Assembly (NCBI RefSeq): GCF_015832195.1
Contig: NC_052046.1
Coordinates: 24,423,838-24,487,837 of the forward strand
DNA length: 64,000 nucleotides
DNA from: Motacilla alba alba
Lineage: Eukaryota > Chordata > Aves > Passeriformes > Motacillidae
Reading direction: 5' to 3'
A model generated the notes under the pieces. The model worked only from the letters and a program-made list of their open reading frames with translations, ran no database searches and had not been told where the DNA came from. The translations under genes and the position numbers were made by a program. The first letter of the stretch is position 1. The number at the start of each line of letters is the position of its first letter. This document shows, in pieces, positions 34,091 to 44,584 of the stretch.

Positions 34091-34194
34091 CCTAAAACAT
34101 ATATTTTAGTTAAAAAACCCAGCCACTAAAAAACTCAGGCTTGATCTTTATAAACTAAAAACATTCCTGATGGCAGCCACATTACTGGATTAAT

Positions 34195-34834
34195 TATTAC
34201 TATAACTCCCATTGGGCTGTTCTGCAGCCAGTATGGGAGTGTTGTGCCGGGACATACATGGTTCCAAAGTACCTTTATCTATTAATTCTTCAATCACTGG
34301 TTTTAACCCCTTTATCCCTTCAAGGGGAATTGGATATTGCTTGACCCGTATGGGGTCCTCTGGTCATTCTATTTTAATCCTTATGGGTTCCATGTCTAAT
34401 CTCCCTGCCTCACTCTTATTATGCCAAACCTCAGGATTTATCAGACCTTCATCCCTTGCAGTCAATTTATAAATACTAGCAAAAATCAGAGATTCCTTAA
34501 TCATCAAACTTATCCCTAATTTTACCATGAGGTCCCTCCCAAGCAGATTTTGTTCAGCCTCTTCAACTAGTAATATATCTCCATCACAGATCCTATTTCC
34601 AGATTCTACTTCTACATCCTTAGTTATAGATACACTGAAGGGCTCCCCCTTTGCCCCAGTCACTGACATTGAATCCCTATTAGGAACACAACTCGGTGGG
34701 AGGTGATGTACAGTAGTTCTGTCAGCCCCTGAATCTACTAAGAAAATTAACTCTTGCTTTTGGGGTCCAACCTTCAACTTTATCAAGGGCTCTTTCAGTG
34801 TAACCGACCCCAAACTAAAAAGCCCCTGACACCC
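34195..34834 (-). pseudogene. pro-pol: protease and RT start (gamma-like, copy 2)
   Basis: After the gag stop at 34835-34837 the same frame continues as GCQGLF, then protease with an active site LVDSGAD and a later region LLGRDLMVKLGI. RT starts at about PIRVKQYPIPLEGIKG, followed by a GTLEPC block, and is cut off after PNGSY. A stop (34364-34366) lies between protease and RT. Unlike copy 1, the active-site Asp is kept. Confidence 0.75.
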
Positions 34835-34837
34835 CTA
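34835..34837 (-). promoter_or_regulatory. gag-pro stop codon, possible readthrough site
   Basis: Gag ends in a UAG followed by G (GAU UAG GGG UGU CAG GGG), with protease in the same frame right after. Gammaretroviruses make Gag-Pol by suppressing a UAG in this setting. The related provirus has UGA at the same place (47664-47666). Confidence 0.6.
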
Positions 34838-35724
34838 ATCCTCTTGGAACATTTTTTCATCTTTCATTTTTTTCTTGCAATCCCACCGGATATGCCCCTT
34901 CTGATGGCAGTAGTAACATTCAGGGGCTTCCCTTTTACCCACGGGACTCCTTTTCGGGGGAGGGTCCTGCTTTCTTTGGGGAGCTGATGCCTGATTACCT
35001 TCCCTGTTCCCCTTGGGAAGTTTTTGGGCTTCCCTTACCACTGCTACTAAGACTTTAGCTTGTGCCTTTTGTTGTTCTTCCCCCCTCCTCATATAAACCT
35101 TCTGTGCCTCCCGGAGTAAGTCCTGCAGAGGCTTCTCTTGCCAATTATCAATTTTTTCTAGTTTTCTCCAAATGCCCTCCTAGGATTTTGCTACAAAATG
35201 TGTTTTTAATAGGATTACCCCAACAGGAGTGTTGGGGTCAGTTCCCAAGTACATTTCCAGACATTTTCTTAATTGGTCTAGCCATTCAGAGGGAGTTTCA
35301 TCTTTTTCTTTGCATTCTCCTAAAACCTTACTAATATTTTGCCCCTTTGGAACAGCCCCCCTTATTCCCTGAATTACCAGATTCCTTAAATCAATGCTCT
35401 TATTCTTTCCCTCCTCGGTTTGAGCATTCCAGGATGGTCTTTGATCTGGCCAGTTGTCCTCACCCTGCCCCCTTGCTGATCCCTCCTTTCCCAATCTCTA
35501 ATAGCTGCTTGGCGAACTAAATCCTGCTCCTCGGCATTGAACAAAGTTCTTAGAATGGCTTGTATATCATAATCTGTTTCCCAGAAATTCATCCAACCTT
35601 TCCGCTACCCCTAACGGATCATCCATAAGTTTTCCCATTTCCTTTTTAAATGCCCTTACATCCCCAGCATTTATAGGAATATTTACATATCCTATAACTC
35701 CAGGGGCAGTGGGGACTTCCCAGA
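34838..35724 (-). pseudogene. gag: gag capsid and nucleocapsid (gamma-like, copy 2), 3' part
   Basis: The capsid C-terminal part carries ETDYDIQAILRTLFNAEEQD and then the major-homology-like ISKVLGECKEKDETPSEWL. A single CCHC zinc knuckle CYYCHQKGHIRWDC is intact (about 34880), and a lone knuckle is a gammaretroviral trait. A frameshift lies near 35480-35500, and a TAG at 35180-35182 sits at the same point as a stop in the related provirus. The 5' part of gag continues at 36641 beyond a nested LTR. Confidence 0.82.
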
Positions 35725-35729
35725 GTGGG

Positions 35730-36635
35730 TGTCACGATCCTCCCTCATGGACGAGATTGTGATGGTTCGTTATCTGATCTCAGGGTACAAAACACCAACA
35801 CGGCAAGGGGGTTTGCAGTAACAAAATCAATGTACTTTATTGAACAATCACAGCAAAATGCATTGGAGGGAATTGGGGAGAGAGAGAAAGAGAGAGAGAG
35901 AAAGAAGAACCCTATAGGAAAGGAAGGAAAGACAGAGTAGGTATATCTACCAACATAGAGGCGATGCAATTCTTCGAGGTCCAGTCGGTGTCCAGTCGAG
36001 GAGTCGCCTTTACGTTGGGGAGATCTCGAAAGGCTAGCTGACTTGAGGGGCCTTTTATATTGAAAGTTGGGAAGGAGGGGGGGAAAGAACACAATAGTCT
36101 TATGATCTCAACAGTGGGGAGAGCTATTATTTTCCTGGTTCACTGCCTGCAGGCAAACATGATCAGTTTGATTAGCTGTTCTCCCCACACACACTGCCCT
36201 CCTCCCCCCAGATTACAGGTTTCAGTCCTTGAGGAGAAAAAGAGTCTTGTCCACATAGGGATTTCATGTCTCAGTCTTAGAGGGAGTGGTTTCTCCCATC
36301 TCAGTCCATCTGCCACAGTGGTTGTACAGTAAATGAAGGGTCTTCTGTGGAGATCACCAAAGGGTAATTCCAGAAGAGAGTCCAGCCAGGCTTGGGGGTG
36401 GAAAACTCCAGGCCATTGTTACAGAGCAAGGCAGGCGAAGGAAGGTCAAGATGCTCCTTGTCCTTTTCACTGGGAGCAGTGTAGCGTGAGGTACAATAAC
36501 TCAAGTTCCAGTCCCGGGAACTTGGCGAACCCCCACCAAACCAGGATGTAGGTTCCTCTTTCTTTCGGTGGTCTCAGTCTTTTTTCACGACGATCGTGAG
36601 GCAGATGAGAAAGCAATCTTGGGCAGAGTCATACA
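35730..36635 (-). mobile_element. solo LTR nested in gag of gamma-like copy 2
   Basis: 906 bp, TGTCACGATCC to TCATACA on the plus strand, flanked by the 5-bp duplication GTGGG (35725-35729, 36636-36640). On the minus strand there is a TATA-like AATATAAAAGG near 36053 and a polyadenylation signal (TTCAATAAAGTAC near 35837). A GA-rich tract lies at 35878-35910. Confidence 0.82.
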
Positions 36636-36640
36636 GTGGG

Positions 36641-37309
36641 AAGAGCCTGGACGTTTCCCCTTTCTCCCCACTATCTTCTGTGTGTACTTTCTTAGTTTTC
36701 CCTCATGTCTGGCTTGCTGGTGGTGAGCCCACCCCCCCCCCCGTAGGCACTACTTATGTTTCATCTGCCATGGTTTGAGGTGGACTATGTGTTTGTTGTG
36801 TGCCTGAGGCTTGGTCCATTATTGAGGAGCCTGCAGGTTCTGCCAGTGCAGCCACCTGAGTTACCTTGGGCTGCTGTGGATTTTCCGGAGGGGGTGGCAG
36901 AGACGCCTGAGCCAGCGGGTATGGAGGTGGGAGGTTTTCTAAGGGTTCCCATTCCTCCTTTTTGGCCGTATTCTCTTTGTAAACCCTAACAGGGTATAAT
37001 CCCACTGTAGCTTGTTCCCATAACTGAGCATATTCCCTTTCTTCATAATTTGGAGCACTTAAATCGTGCACATATGCACACAGGGCTTGGCAGACTCTTT
37101 TTTCAAAGGTCCCAAACACTGGCCAAATTATCTTCCTCTTTATTTCCTTCCCTCCCCATACCTTTACACAATAATGGATCATTTTTCTCTTGGATTTCCA
37201 CCTCCTATCATAGTTGTCATCCCACCTTTCCAACATCCAACCCAAAGGACTATTAATAGGGATTTCTAACTCGGGTTGCTCCTTTTCATCCTTTTCTCGG
37301 TTTTTATCA
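36641..37309 (-). pseudogene. gag: gag matrix and spacer (gamma-like, copy 2), 5' part
   Basis: A matrix-like segment carries PINSPLGWMLERWDDNYDRRW, then APNYEEREYAQLWEQATVGLY, and a proline-rich spacer containing PPPY (LENLPPPYP), the usual late-domain motif. It is open from 37245 down to a stop at 36756. Upstream, the reading frame runs into the purine microsatellite. Confidence 0.8.
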
Positions 37310-37870
37310 CTTTCCTTTCTTTTTCTTTTTCTTTTTCTTTTTCTTTTTCTTTTTCTTTTTCTTTTTCTTTTTCTTTTTCTTTTTCTTTTTCTTTTTCTTT
37401 TTCTTTTTCTTTTTCTTCTTCTTTTTCTTTTTCTTCTTCTTTTTCTTCTTCTTCTTCTTCTTCTCCTCCTTCTCCTCCTTCTCCTCCTTCTCCTCCTTCT
37501 CCTCCTTCTCCTCCTTCTCCTCCTTCTCCTCCTTCTCCTCCTTCTCCTCCTTCTCCTCCTTCTCCTCCTTCTCCTCCTTCTCCTCCTTCTCCTCCTTCTC
37601 CTCCTTCTCCTCCTTCTCCTCCTTCTCCTCCTCCTCCTCCTCCTCCTCCTCCTCCTCCTTCATCTTCCTCCTTCATCTTCCTCCTTCATCTTCCTCCTTC
37701 ATCTTCCTCCTTCATCTTCCTCCTTCATCTTCCTCCTTCATCTTCCTCCTTCATCTTCCTCCTTCATCTTCCTCCTTCATCTTCCTCCTTCATCTTCCTC
37801 CTTCATCTTCCTCCTTCATCTTCCTCCTTCATCTCCTCCTCCTCCTCCCCCCCCCCCCCCCCCCCCCACC
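37310..37870 (+). repeat. composite polypyrimidine microsatellite of three units
   Basis: About 560 bases that are almost purely C and T on the plus strand. From left to right: a 6-base unit (TTTTTC, about 37318-37440), a 9-base unit (CTCCTCCTT, about 37464-37628), a short CTC run, a 13-base unit (TTCATCTTCCTCC, about 37659-37832) and a C-run (about 37848-37867). It sits where the lysine-rich N-terminus of gag lies in the related provirus. Long low-complexity frames on both strands are by-products. Confidence 0.95.
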
Positions 37871-38026
37871 CCCCGAGCCCTCCTGTGACTGATCCCCCAG
37901 AACCCACCCATGTCCCGGAGTTGACGTGTGTTGCTGCACTGTGTATCTCTGCTCCCGGCTGGGGAGCAGGATCGACGGCGGCTAGCTCCGACACAGCCAG
38001 CACCGGGGGACACTCTCCGGATGCAC

Positions 38027-38564
38027 TGTGGTGTCCAGAGAGCGCCTAGCTGGAATATTTAGAGGCAGCTGCGGCAAAGTGAAGAAAAGAGGGTCTCCGT
38101 CCGGGGGTAGAAATCCGGTTTTATTGAACACCAGGGGGGCCAGCCGACCGGGGACCCCGGGCAGCCGGCTACACGGGGTTATAAAGGGGGCGGAGAACAG
38201 GGGTGGAACTGGACCCAGGTCCAATCGGGAAACAGGGGGGTGGGGGGCTACAAAGGAGTGACTGCTGGGGTAACAAATGCATTTGAACTGGGGGCGGGAC
38301 CCCGGCTCCTAATCCAATCACTCGACGGGAACAGCAGAAGATTCTGGAACAACGGGAGGGGATGCTGAGTGATGGATAGGGGTCTGGGGAGGGGTTACAG
38401 TAATGAATTATCACAAATAAGGACAATTGGGGTGGAGATAAGGGGATTGGCATGAACTGATGGGGAGGGGAGAACCAGGGCAGAACCATGTAACAAGAGT
38501 GGACAGGGGTGAACAGAACATACCAACTTTACATCATTTGCAATAAGAATGACAGACCACAACA
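38027..38564 (-). mobile_element. solo LTR nested in the leader of gamma-like copy 2
   Basis: 538 bp, TGTGGTGTCCAG to CCACAACA on the plus strand. On the minus strand there are CCAAT-type boxes (GATTGGAC, GATTGGATT), a TATA box (TTTATAACCCC near 38178) and a polyadenylation signal (TTCAATAAAACC near 38116). The flanks (ATGCAC and GTGTGT) do not match, so the insertion site was rearranged or the element was recombined. Confidence 0.8.
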
Positions 38565-38914
38565 GTGTGTGTGTTCTCAATCACTTCCCCATTGCCGACC
38601 TCTTCCCTCACGGGATAGGGGAACTGTGGTCGTCGGGTCCGCACTTGCCCTGTGATAATATGACATCACACACACCCACGCTTAGTCACACTTCACTTAA
38701 CCACGCAATACTTATGATTCCTGTTCCCGCGTGGACTTCTTTGTGCACGTAGACCTTTTTACAAGTGGGAAAAAACTATCCACGGTTTTGGAGACCTATT
38801 CTCCAAGGTTCTGAGAGCTCTTACAATGGGCCTGTCCTATCCCTAAATCATGGCTTTTTGTTTTTTAGTGTTCTGTATCTAATTGGTCTTTTAGAGGCCC
38901 CTGAGCCAGCGGGA

Positions 38915-38938
38915 CCGCCAAGCACTCAGGCTTGGCGG
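38915..38938 (-). promoter_or_regulatory. conserved leader stem-loop (gamma-like, copy 2)
   Basis: CCGCCAAG and CTTGGCGG can pair around an 8-base loop, close to the primer site. The same stem occurs at 45444-45467 in the related provirus, so it predates their split. Its position suits a dimerisation or packaging element. Confidence 0.5.
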
Positions 38939-38982
38939 GGCGCCTCCCTGCTGGGATGGAGCTTCTCCAAAGATCCAAATTA

Positions 38983-39002
38983 GATCACTGCAGCGGTCAC
39001 CA
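38983..39002 (-). other. tRNA-Trp-type primer binding site (degenerate)
   Basis: On the minus strand, two bases after the LTR, TGGTGACC is followed by a slightly altered GCTGCAGTGATCT. It matches the perfect site of the related provirus (45382-45399) apart from a few bases. Confidence 0.65.
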
Positions 39003-39004
39003 TT

Positions 39005-39944
39005 TGTTATAAACGTAATTGCCAATTTAGCCAGATTAATAATTTGCGAGAGTCAAATTATTATGAAGTAACAAAGTATAAAGTTTATTTCACGATTGAA
39101 TTTCACAATTTAAGCAAGCCACGAATTAAAACAGACAGAGTCAAGCCCGGGCTTTGGCTCTGGGTAACACACACACGCAGCTCTGGGCCCCTGTCACTCC
39201 AGAATGGCTGTGGCACACTTTGCTCAAGTTAGAGTCCAGTTCTTATACTCTTTTTCTTGCCGGAGGCGAGGATGTCCTTTGTCCTTTTCATAATCAAGCA
39301 AATTTCCAAAGCTCCTCCGGTCCAGGGATAATACTATCAGATGGAAGACAGTCCAGGTCCCGGCGTCTCGGGAATAATTCATGGGTTACTTGTTTCTTGC
39401 TAGACAAGTCCTTGATGACTATGTTCACAATACACAAACCCATGTCCGGGAAGATACGCAGTTTAAACAGTCTTTCACCGGCAACCCTTTACATGTTAAT
39501 GGATTTCCCAGAAACAGACTATAGGCTTTTATGATAAGTGAATTATCATAAAATATGCTATCTCTCTAGCTATCTGTGGCCAGGTGTGCAACAGATAGCT
39601 TCTTCCTGACTAAGTCAAGATTCCCCAGTTCCTGTGCTGCCTCTGCCTTCTTCACATGTAAATGTAGCATGACTATGTGTGGTATGTGTGAGACAATGGC
39701 TTCTCCCAACCTCCAAGAGCTGGTGTATCAATCTTTATTTGTTAGCTCTAGAAACTAGCCTGGACATGTTTTCCCTAGCAGTCTTTATATGTAGTTTTAA
39801 ACCTCTAGTATTCTTCTAATAAATCTGAGTTCTTATAGTAAAATCATGTTTCATTATACTCATAATGATAATAACATCACACCAAATGCTTTTAATTGTA
39901 TATTACTATTTTATCTACCTATGAATTTTGACACATCTCTAACA
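39005..39944 (-). repeat. 5' LTR of gamma-like copy 2
   Basis: 940 bp, TGTTATAAACG to CTCTAACA on the plus strand. It shares family A blocks (reverse of TGTCAAAATTCATA at its 5' end and AATTTGCGAGAG near its 3' end) and abuts the primer site. Confidence 0.82.
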
Positions 39945-39949
39945 AAAGT

Positions 39950-40223
39950 ATGCATACACTGTCCAGATAGTAGGAAACTCCTGTGGGAATCAAATGAACA
40001 GATGAATCAAGCAATGTTACAGTGTTGGAGGTTGCCAGGTCAGTTCCTGTGCTGGAGTGGCTGGTCGGTGACAGTCCAGCCAGGGCTGCCTGTGCTCTGG
40101 CAAAGGCTGATTGGGGAGACTTGGCTGAGGCTTGTGGTGGTCCCTCTGAGGCATTGGCTGGGGCATCTGTGTCTTTGCATGGTGCCGCTCCGTGCTTTGG
40201 CTCTGGTTTCCCCACATTGGACC
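39950..40223 (-). pseudogene. pro: dUTPase start of the ERVK-type provirus
   Basis: On the minus strand the open segment ends in STGTDLATS, then VTLLDSSVHLIPTGV, which resembles the N-terminal half of a beta-type dUTPase (where the D and the HLIPTG block are conserved). It is cut off by the gamma-like LTR at 39944. It ties this region to the ERVK-type element rather than to the gamma-like one. Confidence 0.6.
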
Positions 40224-40228
40224 CCCTT

Positions 40229-40891
40229 TGTGATAAATTGGGCAGGAGATCTTTCTCCTTTTTAATGCCTTTATTATTAAGAAACCAGCTTGGGTAGGGA
40301 GAACAGGCAGGTTGCGCACATGCCACCGCTGCTCCCAGAAATGGCACGGGGGAGGAGGATAATTGCAGCTTTGTCCACTATTATGCAGGCAGAGCTGGGG
40401 ACTTCTTTCCTCACAGGAGCATCAGGAAATCCTAATTATCTAGTCTGACATTCGATGTCCTCTTCCTAGCTGGCATCCTTAGGTTAGGGTGAGGTGTAAA
40501 AAGGATCTTAAAGACACTGGATTTAGTCCCCCCCACCTTTAGACATTACTTAGATCTCTTAATTCCATGTTGGCTCATTGCTTTAGGGTTTTTTTGCTGG
40601 ATTTGGTAGGGTGTTTACACCTTTTGCATGCTGGTCTTTCACATTTGCATGTCAGCTCCAATTTCACCTTTTCAGTCCCCGATGTCATCTCCGAGGTAGC
40701 GGCCGGACGGGGAGGAGATGCTCAATGAGAGAGGGATTTTTAACCATCAACAGGTAATTAGAGAAAAACCATTAACAGCAGGGGATTACAACATGAAATT
40801 ATTAACAACAAATAGTTAAAACTCCAACTTAGCAGCAATTTAACTATGCAACCTTTTTAAAAGAAATGAACACCCTTTTCTACTCATAACA
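40229..40891 (-). mobile_element. solo LTR, family D, minus strand
   Basis: 663 bp, TGTGATAAATTG to CATAACA on the plus strand, with the 5-bp duplication CCCTT (40224-40228, 40892-40896). It matches the plus-strand copy at 30768-31423 over most of its length and keeps two octamer-type motifs 21 bases apart (40622, 40643). It splits the gag and dUTPase parts of the ERVK-type element. Confidence 0.88.
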
Positions 40892-40896
40892 CCCTT

Positions 40897-41265
40897 CAAA
40901 ATCATACTTGGACTGACATTCATTACTGCACCGAGGGCAAATACCGGGAGTTTTGGATCTGGCCTCCCCCTTTTCAAAACAGTCCTTTTTCAAACGCCGA
41001 GATTTTCCACAAATTTGGGGGTCCCCCTCCTTAAGGGCATTTTTCTTTATTTTTCACATGGGTCAGGAGGGAATGGATCAGTCTCATAATCTGAGTCTAT
41101 TGGCCCTGGATCGAAGGGCTCCCCCTCCTCCCTGCTAGAGCTGCAGTCAGCGATATAAACTGCTAATGATAGTGAGAAAGGATGCCTTCCCCTTATTTGT
41201 CTGGGCAGGGCTGAGGTTGATGGCTGTGGCCATTCTTCAGTACGAGAGGTGCCAGTTTCAAGCAC
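40897..41265 (-). pseudogene. gag: gag remnant with damaged zinc knuckles (ERVK-type)
   Basis: On the minus strand the segment 41047-41265 has the acidic, proline-rich CSSSREEGEPFDPGPIDSD. Across frames, at 40897-41040, two knuckle remains follow (CGKSRRLKKDC, and CPRCSNEC lacking its His part). Two knuckles are a beta-type trait. Capsid is deleted between these parts. Confidence 0.5.
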
Positions 41266-41610
41266 ACAGGGAGAGTCAGAGTGAGGAGAGCCAGAGCAGG
41301 GTAGGGGGCTGGCAGCATCCGGCTGCTGTCACTTATTCAACGTCTTAAAAAGTATTCTCCAGGATGGGAGTAGAAGTTACTTAAGGTCCTCCTTTAGGAT
41401 GAGGGAATCATGCTGTCCTGAAGGACAAGCATGGTTTCATAGACGTCTCTATCTTTGGGAATTTCCTTTCCCATTCCTTTAGTTCCCCGGCTCACCTGTC
41501 AGTTGCAGCAGACAGGCCCAAGTGCAGTTCTCTCACCGTCATGATCAGTTCCAGGGGCTGCCAACTGCTGCCAGTCAGACCGGTTCATTTCCTGACTCAG
41601 AGGCACCAGT

Positions 41611-41951
41611 TGTCGGTGATGGAGAGAGATGGGGAGACTGACTCGGTGATCAGAATCCAATTTTATTGTGGGATACAAAAGCTTATATACTATTTCAGGG
41701 AGACTAGTAATGTGTACTACAATGATTAGGTTAAAATCACGTACACAAACTTATGCATATAACATGTCTTGCTTGCAGAATTTAATGGGATTTTTCTTTT
41801 TCTGGTAAACCCGTTTGATTTAATCTTCTTGCAATCTAGGTCTAATTTTCAAAGTTCCGTTTGCTTTTGCCAAGGCATCCTGTTATCAAATCTCTTATGT
41901 TAACCAGGTCCAAAGTCCATCATCTGTCTTGTGTCCCCCAACATTCCAACA
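41611..41951 (-). repeat. 5' LTR of the ERVK-type provirus
   Basis: 341 bp, TGTCGGTGATGG to ATTCCAACA on the plus strand, with a minus-strand AATAAAATTGG polyadenylation signal (41660-41670). A primer-site-like TGGTGCCTCTGAGTC (resembling a Met-type site) begins two bases past its inner end. Confidence 0.88.
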
Positions 41952-41990
41952 AATATCCATATGGCTTAGAAGCCTGAAGCGGTCAAAGAG

Positions 41991-42513
41991 TGTCCTAGGT
42001 TGCAATATAAAAATGTATTCTACTCCCATCTTCAAGAGCTTTTGAAACCAGGGGGTGCATTGCTTTTCCTTATCTCCTGTTAATGGGCCCACCAATGCCT
42101 TGCTGCATGACTCAGAGTTAACTCCCTCTGGGAGCCATTTCTATTTAGTGGACCCATGGCATGATTCATCATAGAATGATATGAGCCCATTGTGAAATGC
42201 TCTGCCCAGGGGGAAGGAGCTAAGCATCCCCGCCTGGACATAATGTGGGCTTTGGGACAGTACAAGCAGCTCTTACCCACTGGTTTCCAGAGGACAAGAG
42301 CTACCAGATCTTTTCTACGGGATCAACACTTCAACAAGACCATTTCATTGGGACTGCTACCACCACCCTAACTAGCAGGCTGTCAGGTTGTATTCTGATT
42401 CTGTCAGTGTTTTTCTTTTGTATTATTGCATGTATTTTGTTTTTTTCCCTTTTCCTAATAAATTGTATTTCTGACTTGGAGTCTCTCACTGGTTTTGCTT
42501 TCAAACCTGAACA
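41991..42513 (+). mobile_element. ERVL-type solo LTR
   Basis: 523 bp, TGTCCTAGGTTGC to CCTGAACA, with the 5-bp duplication AAGAG (41986-41990, 42514-42518). The polyadenylation signal (TCCTAATAAATTG, 42455-42467) lies near the 3' end. A 5-bp duplication is typical of ERVL. Confidence 0.9.
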
Positions 42514-42654
42514 AAGAGCCAATGAATTTGAAAAGATAGTACAGTTTTGAAGAATATTGATGCCCCTTGGTTAATAAAGGAAAAAGCAAACAGAACTGCT
42601 TGGGGTTTGGTTTGATTTTCTTAGGTGTCTTGTTTTGGGATTTGTTTGTTAGTT

Positions 42655-43328
42655 TGTTTTAAAATTGAAATGGGAAAGGTTCAGTGTACCCTGGCAGCCA
42701 GGACAGTCAACTATGTGCTGGGGTGCATCAGACCCAGCATCACCAGCCAGGCGAGGGGAAGGATTGTCCTTATCTGCTCTGCACTGGGGTGGCTTCTCCT
42801 CGAATGCTGGGGGCAGTTTTGGACACCACAATATAAGAAAGACATTAAGCTATTAGACAGCAGCCAAAGGAGGGCCACAAGGATGATGAAGGGTCTTGAG
42901 AGGAAGCCATATGAGGAGTAGCTGAGGTTACTTGGCCTGTTCAGCCTGGAGAAGAGGAAACTGAGGAGAGACCTCATTGCAGTCTACAACTTCCTTGTGA
43001 GGAAAGATGAGGGGCAGATACTGTTCTCTTCTCTGTGGCGACCAGTGACAGGACTTGAATAAATGGCATGAAGTTAAGTCAGGGGAGGTTTAAGTTTGGT
43101 ATCAGGAAAAAGTTTTTGACCCACGGGGTAATTGAGCACTGGAACAGATTCCCTGAGGAAGTGGTCACATCACCAAGACTGATGGATTCTAGAAGTGTTT
43201 TGTCGATGCTCTCAGGTGCGTGGTGTGATTCTTGGGGTGTCCTGTGCAGGCCCAGGAACTGGAGTTTGTTATTGTGGTGGGACTCTGCCAAGTCAGCATA
43301 TTCTGTGAGTGTATGATTCTAGGATTCA
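42655..43328 (+). mobile_element. CR1 LINE 3' fragment
   Basis: Plus-strand CR1 from the C-terminal RT region (CAGTTTTGGACACCACAATA, GGAGGGCCACAAGGATGATG) to the 3' end with a GTATGATTCTAGGATT terminus. Stops and indels are present. Confidence 0.85.
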
Positions 43329-43571
43329 ACATGGATTTCAAAGGCTATTTATCATACTGCTGAACTTGCTGCAGGAAAATTCTTGTCATTCAGAGACAGA
43401 ACTCAAAACAAAATGCGTACATATTTAACTGATGTTTCAAAAGTTTATTACATGCTGGCCTTATGTATCAACTACAATCAAGTTTTATGACCTTCAAATG
43501 GAGTACCTAATTTTCCAAAGTAGAGCAATTCTAAAGTAAAATATAATATATTATATTATAATATACTGTGA

Positions 43572-43621
43572 ATATAGAATAGAATAGAATAGAATAGAAT
43601 AGAATAGAATAGAATAGAATA
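43572..43621 (+). repeat. (AATAG)n microsatellite
   Basis: About nine or ten tandem copies of a 5-base unit (TAGAA). Confidence 0.95.
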
Positions 43622-44584
43622 GACATGCAATTGAAACATGGAGGGAGTGTTTAATACATGGAAAGTGTTCCAAAAGATACATAAGTGAAATTTTATAAGG
43701 TCCGAGGTAAGAAACAACAGTCTTATTGTTTTCTTTTATCCAATCTGAGCTTGTTAACTCATCAGAGGGTATCTGAAAGTAGAACTTTGTTTCCCCTCTC
43801 CCAGGGGCCAGGACTTTGTCCTACAGGCAGCAAGATAATAAATATATATGTGTTCCTCTCTGTCAGAGACTGAAATGGTTAATGCCTTAAACATTGTTAT
43901 GAAGGAGTTTTGCCCATTATAGAAAAAACAGTATAAAGAAGCTACAACCATGGAAGCCCATCCCTCCTTGAAAATGCCTGACTAGAACATTAGACTGTGA
44001 GGGAAGCCACCTAGATAAGATAATGGGGACACTATTGTTCAATCATCTCAGGTCTAGGGAGAAACAAACAAGGCACAGGGAAAGGAACGCATCCACAAGA
44101 AAGCCAAACACAGCAGAAAACCCTCCCTTGTCTAGGTTTGAGGTGGGGGAGACCACAGCCAAGAGAGGCCAGGTTTACACAGTCTCGCCCTGAAACAAGG
44201 TGGGGGAGGAGGTTTCAAGTGTGTGGTGCAACCTCTGGTCAAGAGGCACTGAACACCCATCCTCCCCTACAGAAACCGGCCCATCTGTGAATCCCAAACC
44301 CTGGGAAGGCCACATCAATGTGACATTCACATGGGAGGCAGCTGATGGGATGCGATAATCCATCAAAGACTGCCCCCTCCCCCCCCCCCCCCCCCAAGTA
44401 CTCCTCAGACTCATTCCTGAGGCCTTGCACCACAGCACTGCTCATGAGTCTGCTGCAGGACAGTGTCAAACTGCACCAACCCCCACTCCCCCCCTCCCCT
44501 CCTCCAGGAAAGGTACCTGGGCATTCCCATCTGGCCTGAGCATATATTAATCCATTAGATTCTATGCTTTTTGGGGCTCATCAC

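Larger units (their letters stand above)
34195..39944 (-). mobile_element. truncated gammaretrovirus-like provirus (family A, copy 2)
   Basis: Minus-strand element with a 5' LTR (39005-39944), tRNA-Trp-type primer site, leader, gag, protease and the first part of RT. It then stops at about 34195, where it joins the env tail of the host ERVK-type element. No 3' LTR is present. Leader, gag and protease resemble the provirus at 44585-52029 closely. Two solo LTRs (35730-36635 and 38027-38564) and a long purine microsatellite interrupt it. Confidence 0.82.
33001..41951 (-). mobile_element. ERVK-type provirus holding at least four other insertions
   Basis: Minus-strand provirus. Its 5' LTR is at 41611-41951 and its 3' LTR at 33001-33970 (341-344 bp without the nested LTR). 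The flanks carry the 6-bp duplication AATATC (32995-33000, 41952-41957), so the whole block is one integration. Reading leftwards: primer site, leader and gag start (41200-41610), damaged nucleocapsid zinc knuckles (40897-41040), dUTPase start (39950-40070), then another provirus, and finally an env tail (33990-34090) and polypurine tract (33971-33990). Most of gag, pol and env has been deleted or lost at the internal junctions. Confidence 0.85.

Noticed and set aside
37659..37832. Regular 13-base repeats that might suggest an array
   Set aside because: There are no unique spacers between units, so it is a simple microsatellite; CRISPR does not fit a vertebrate genome.
37214..38049. Long leucine-, serine- and proline-rich open frames of 220-260 codons
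   Set aside because: They are translations of the polypyrimidine microsatellite; purine-only or pyrimidine-only DNA has no stops in most frames.
39154..39534. 126-codon plus-strand frame
   Set aside because: It lies antisense within the 5' LTR of the gamma-like copy 2.
34195..39944. Treating the minus-strand gag-pro as the body of the surrounding ERVK-type provirus
   Set aside because: Its single zinc knuckle, Trp primer site and own LTR match the gamma-like provirus at 44.6-52.0 kb, while the outer element has beta-type knuckle and dUTPase remnants.
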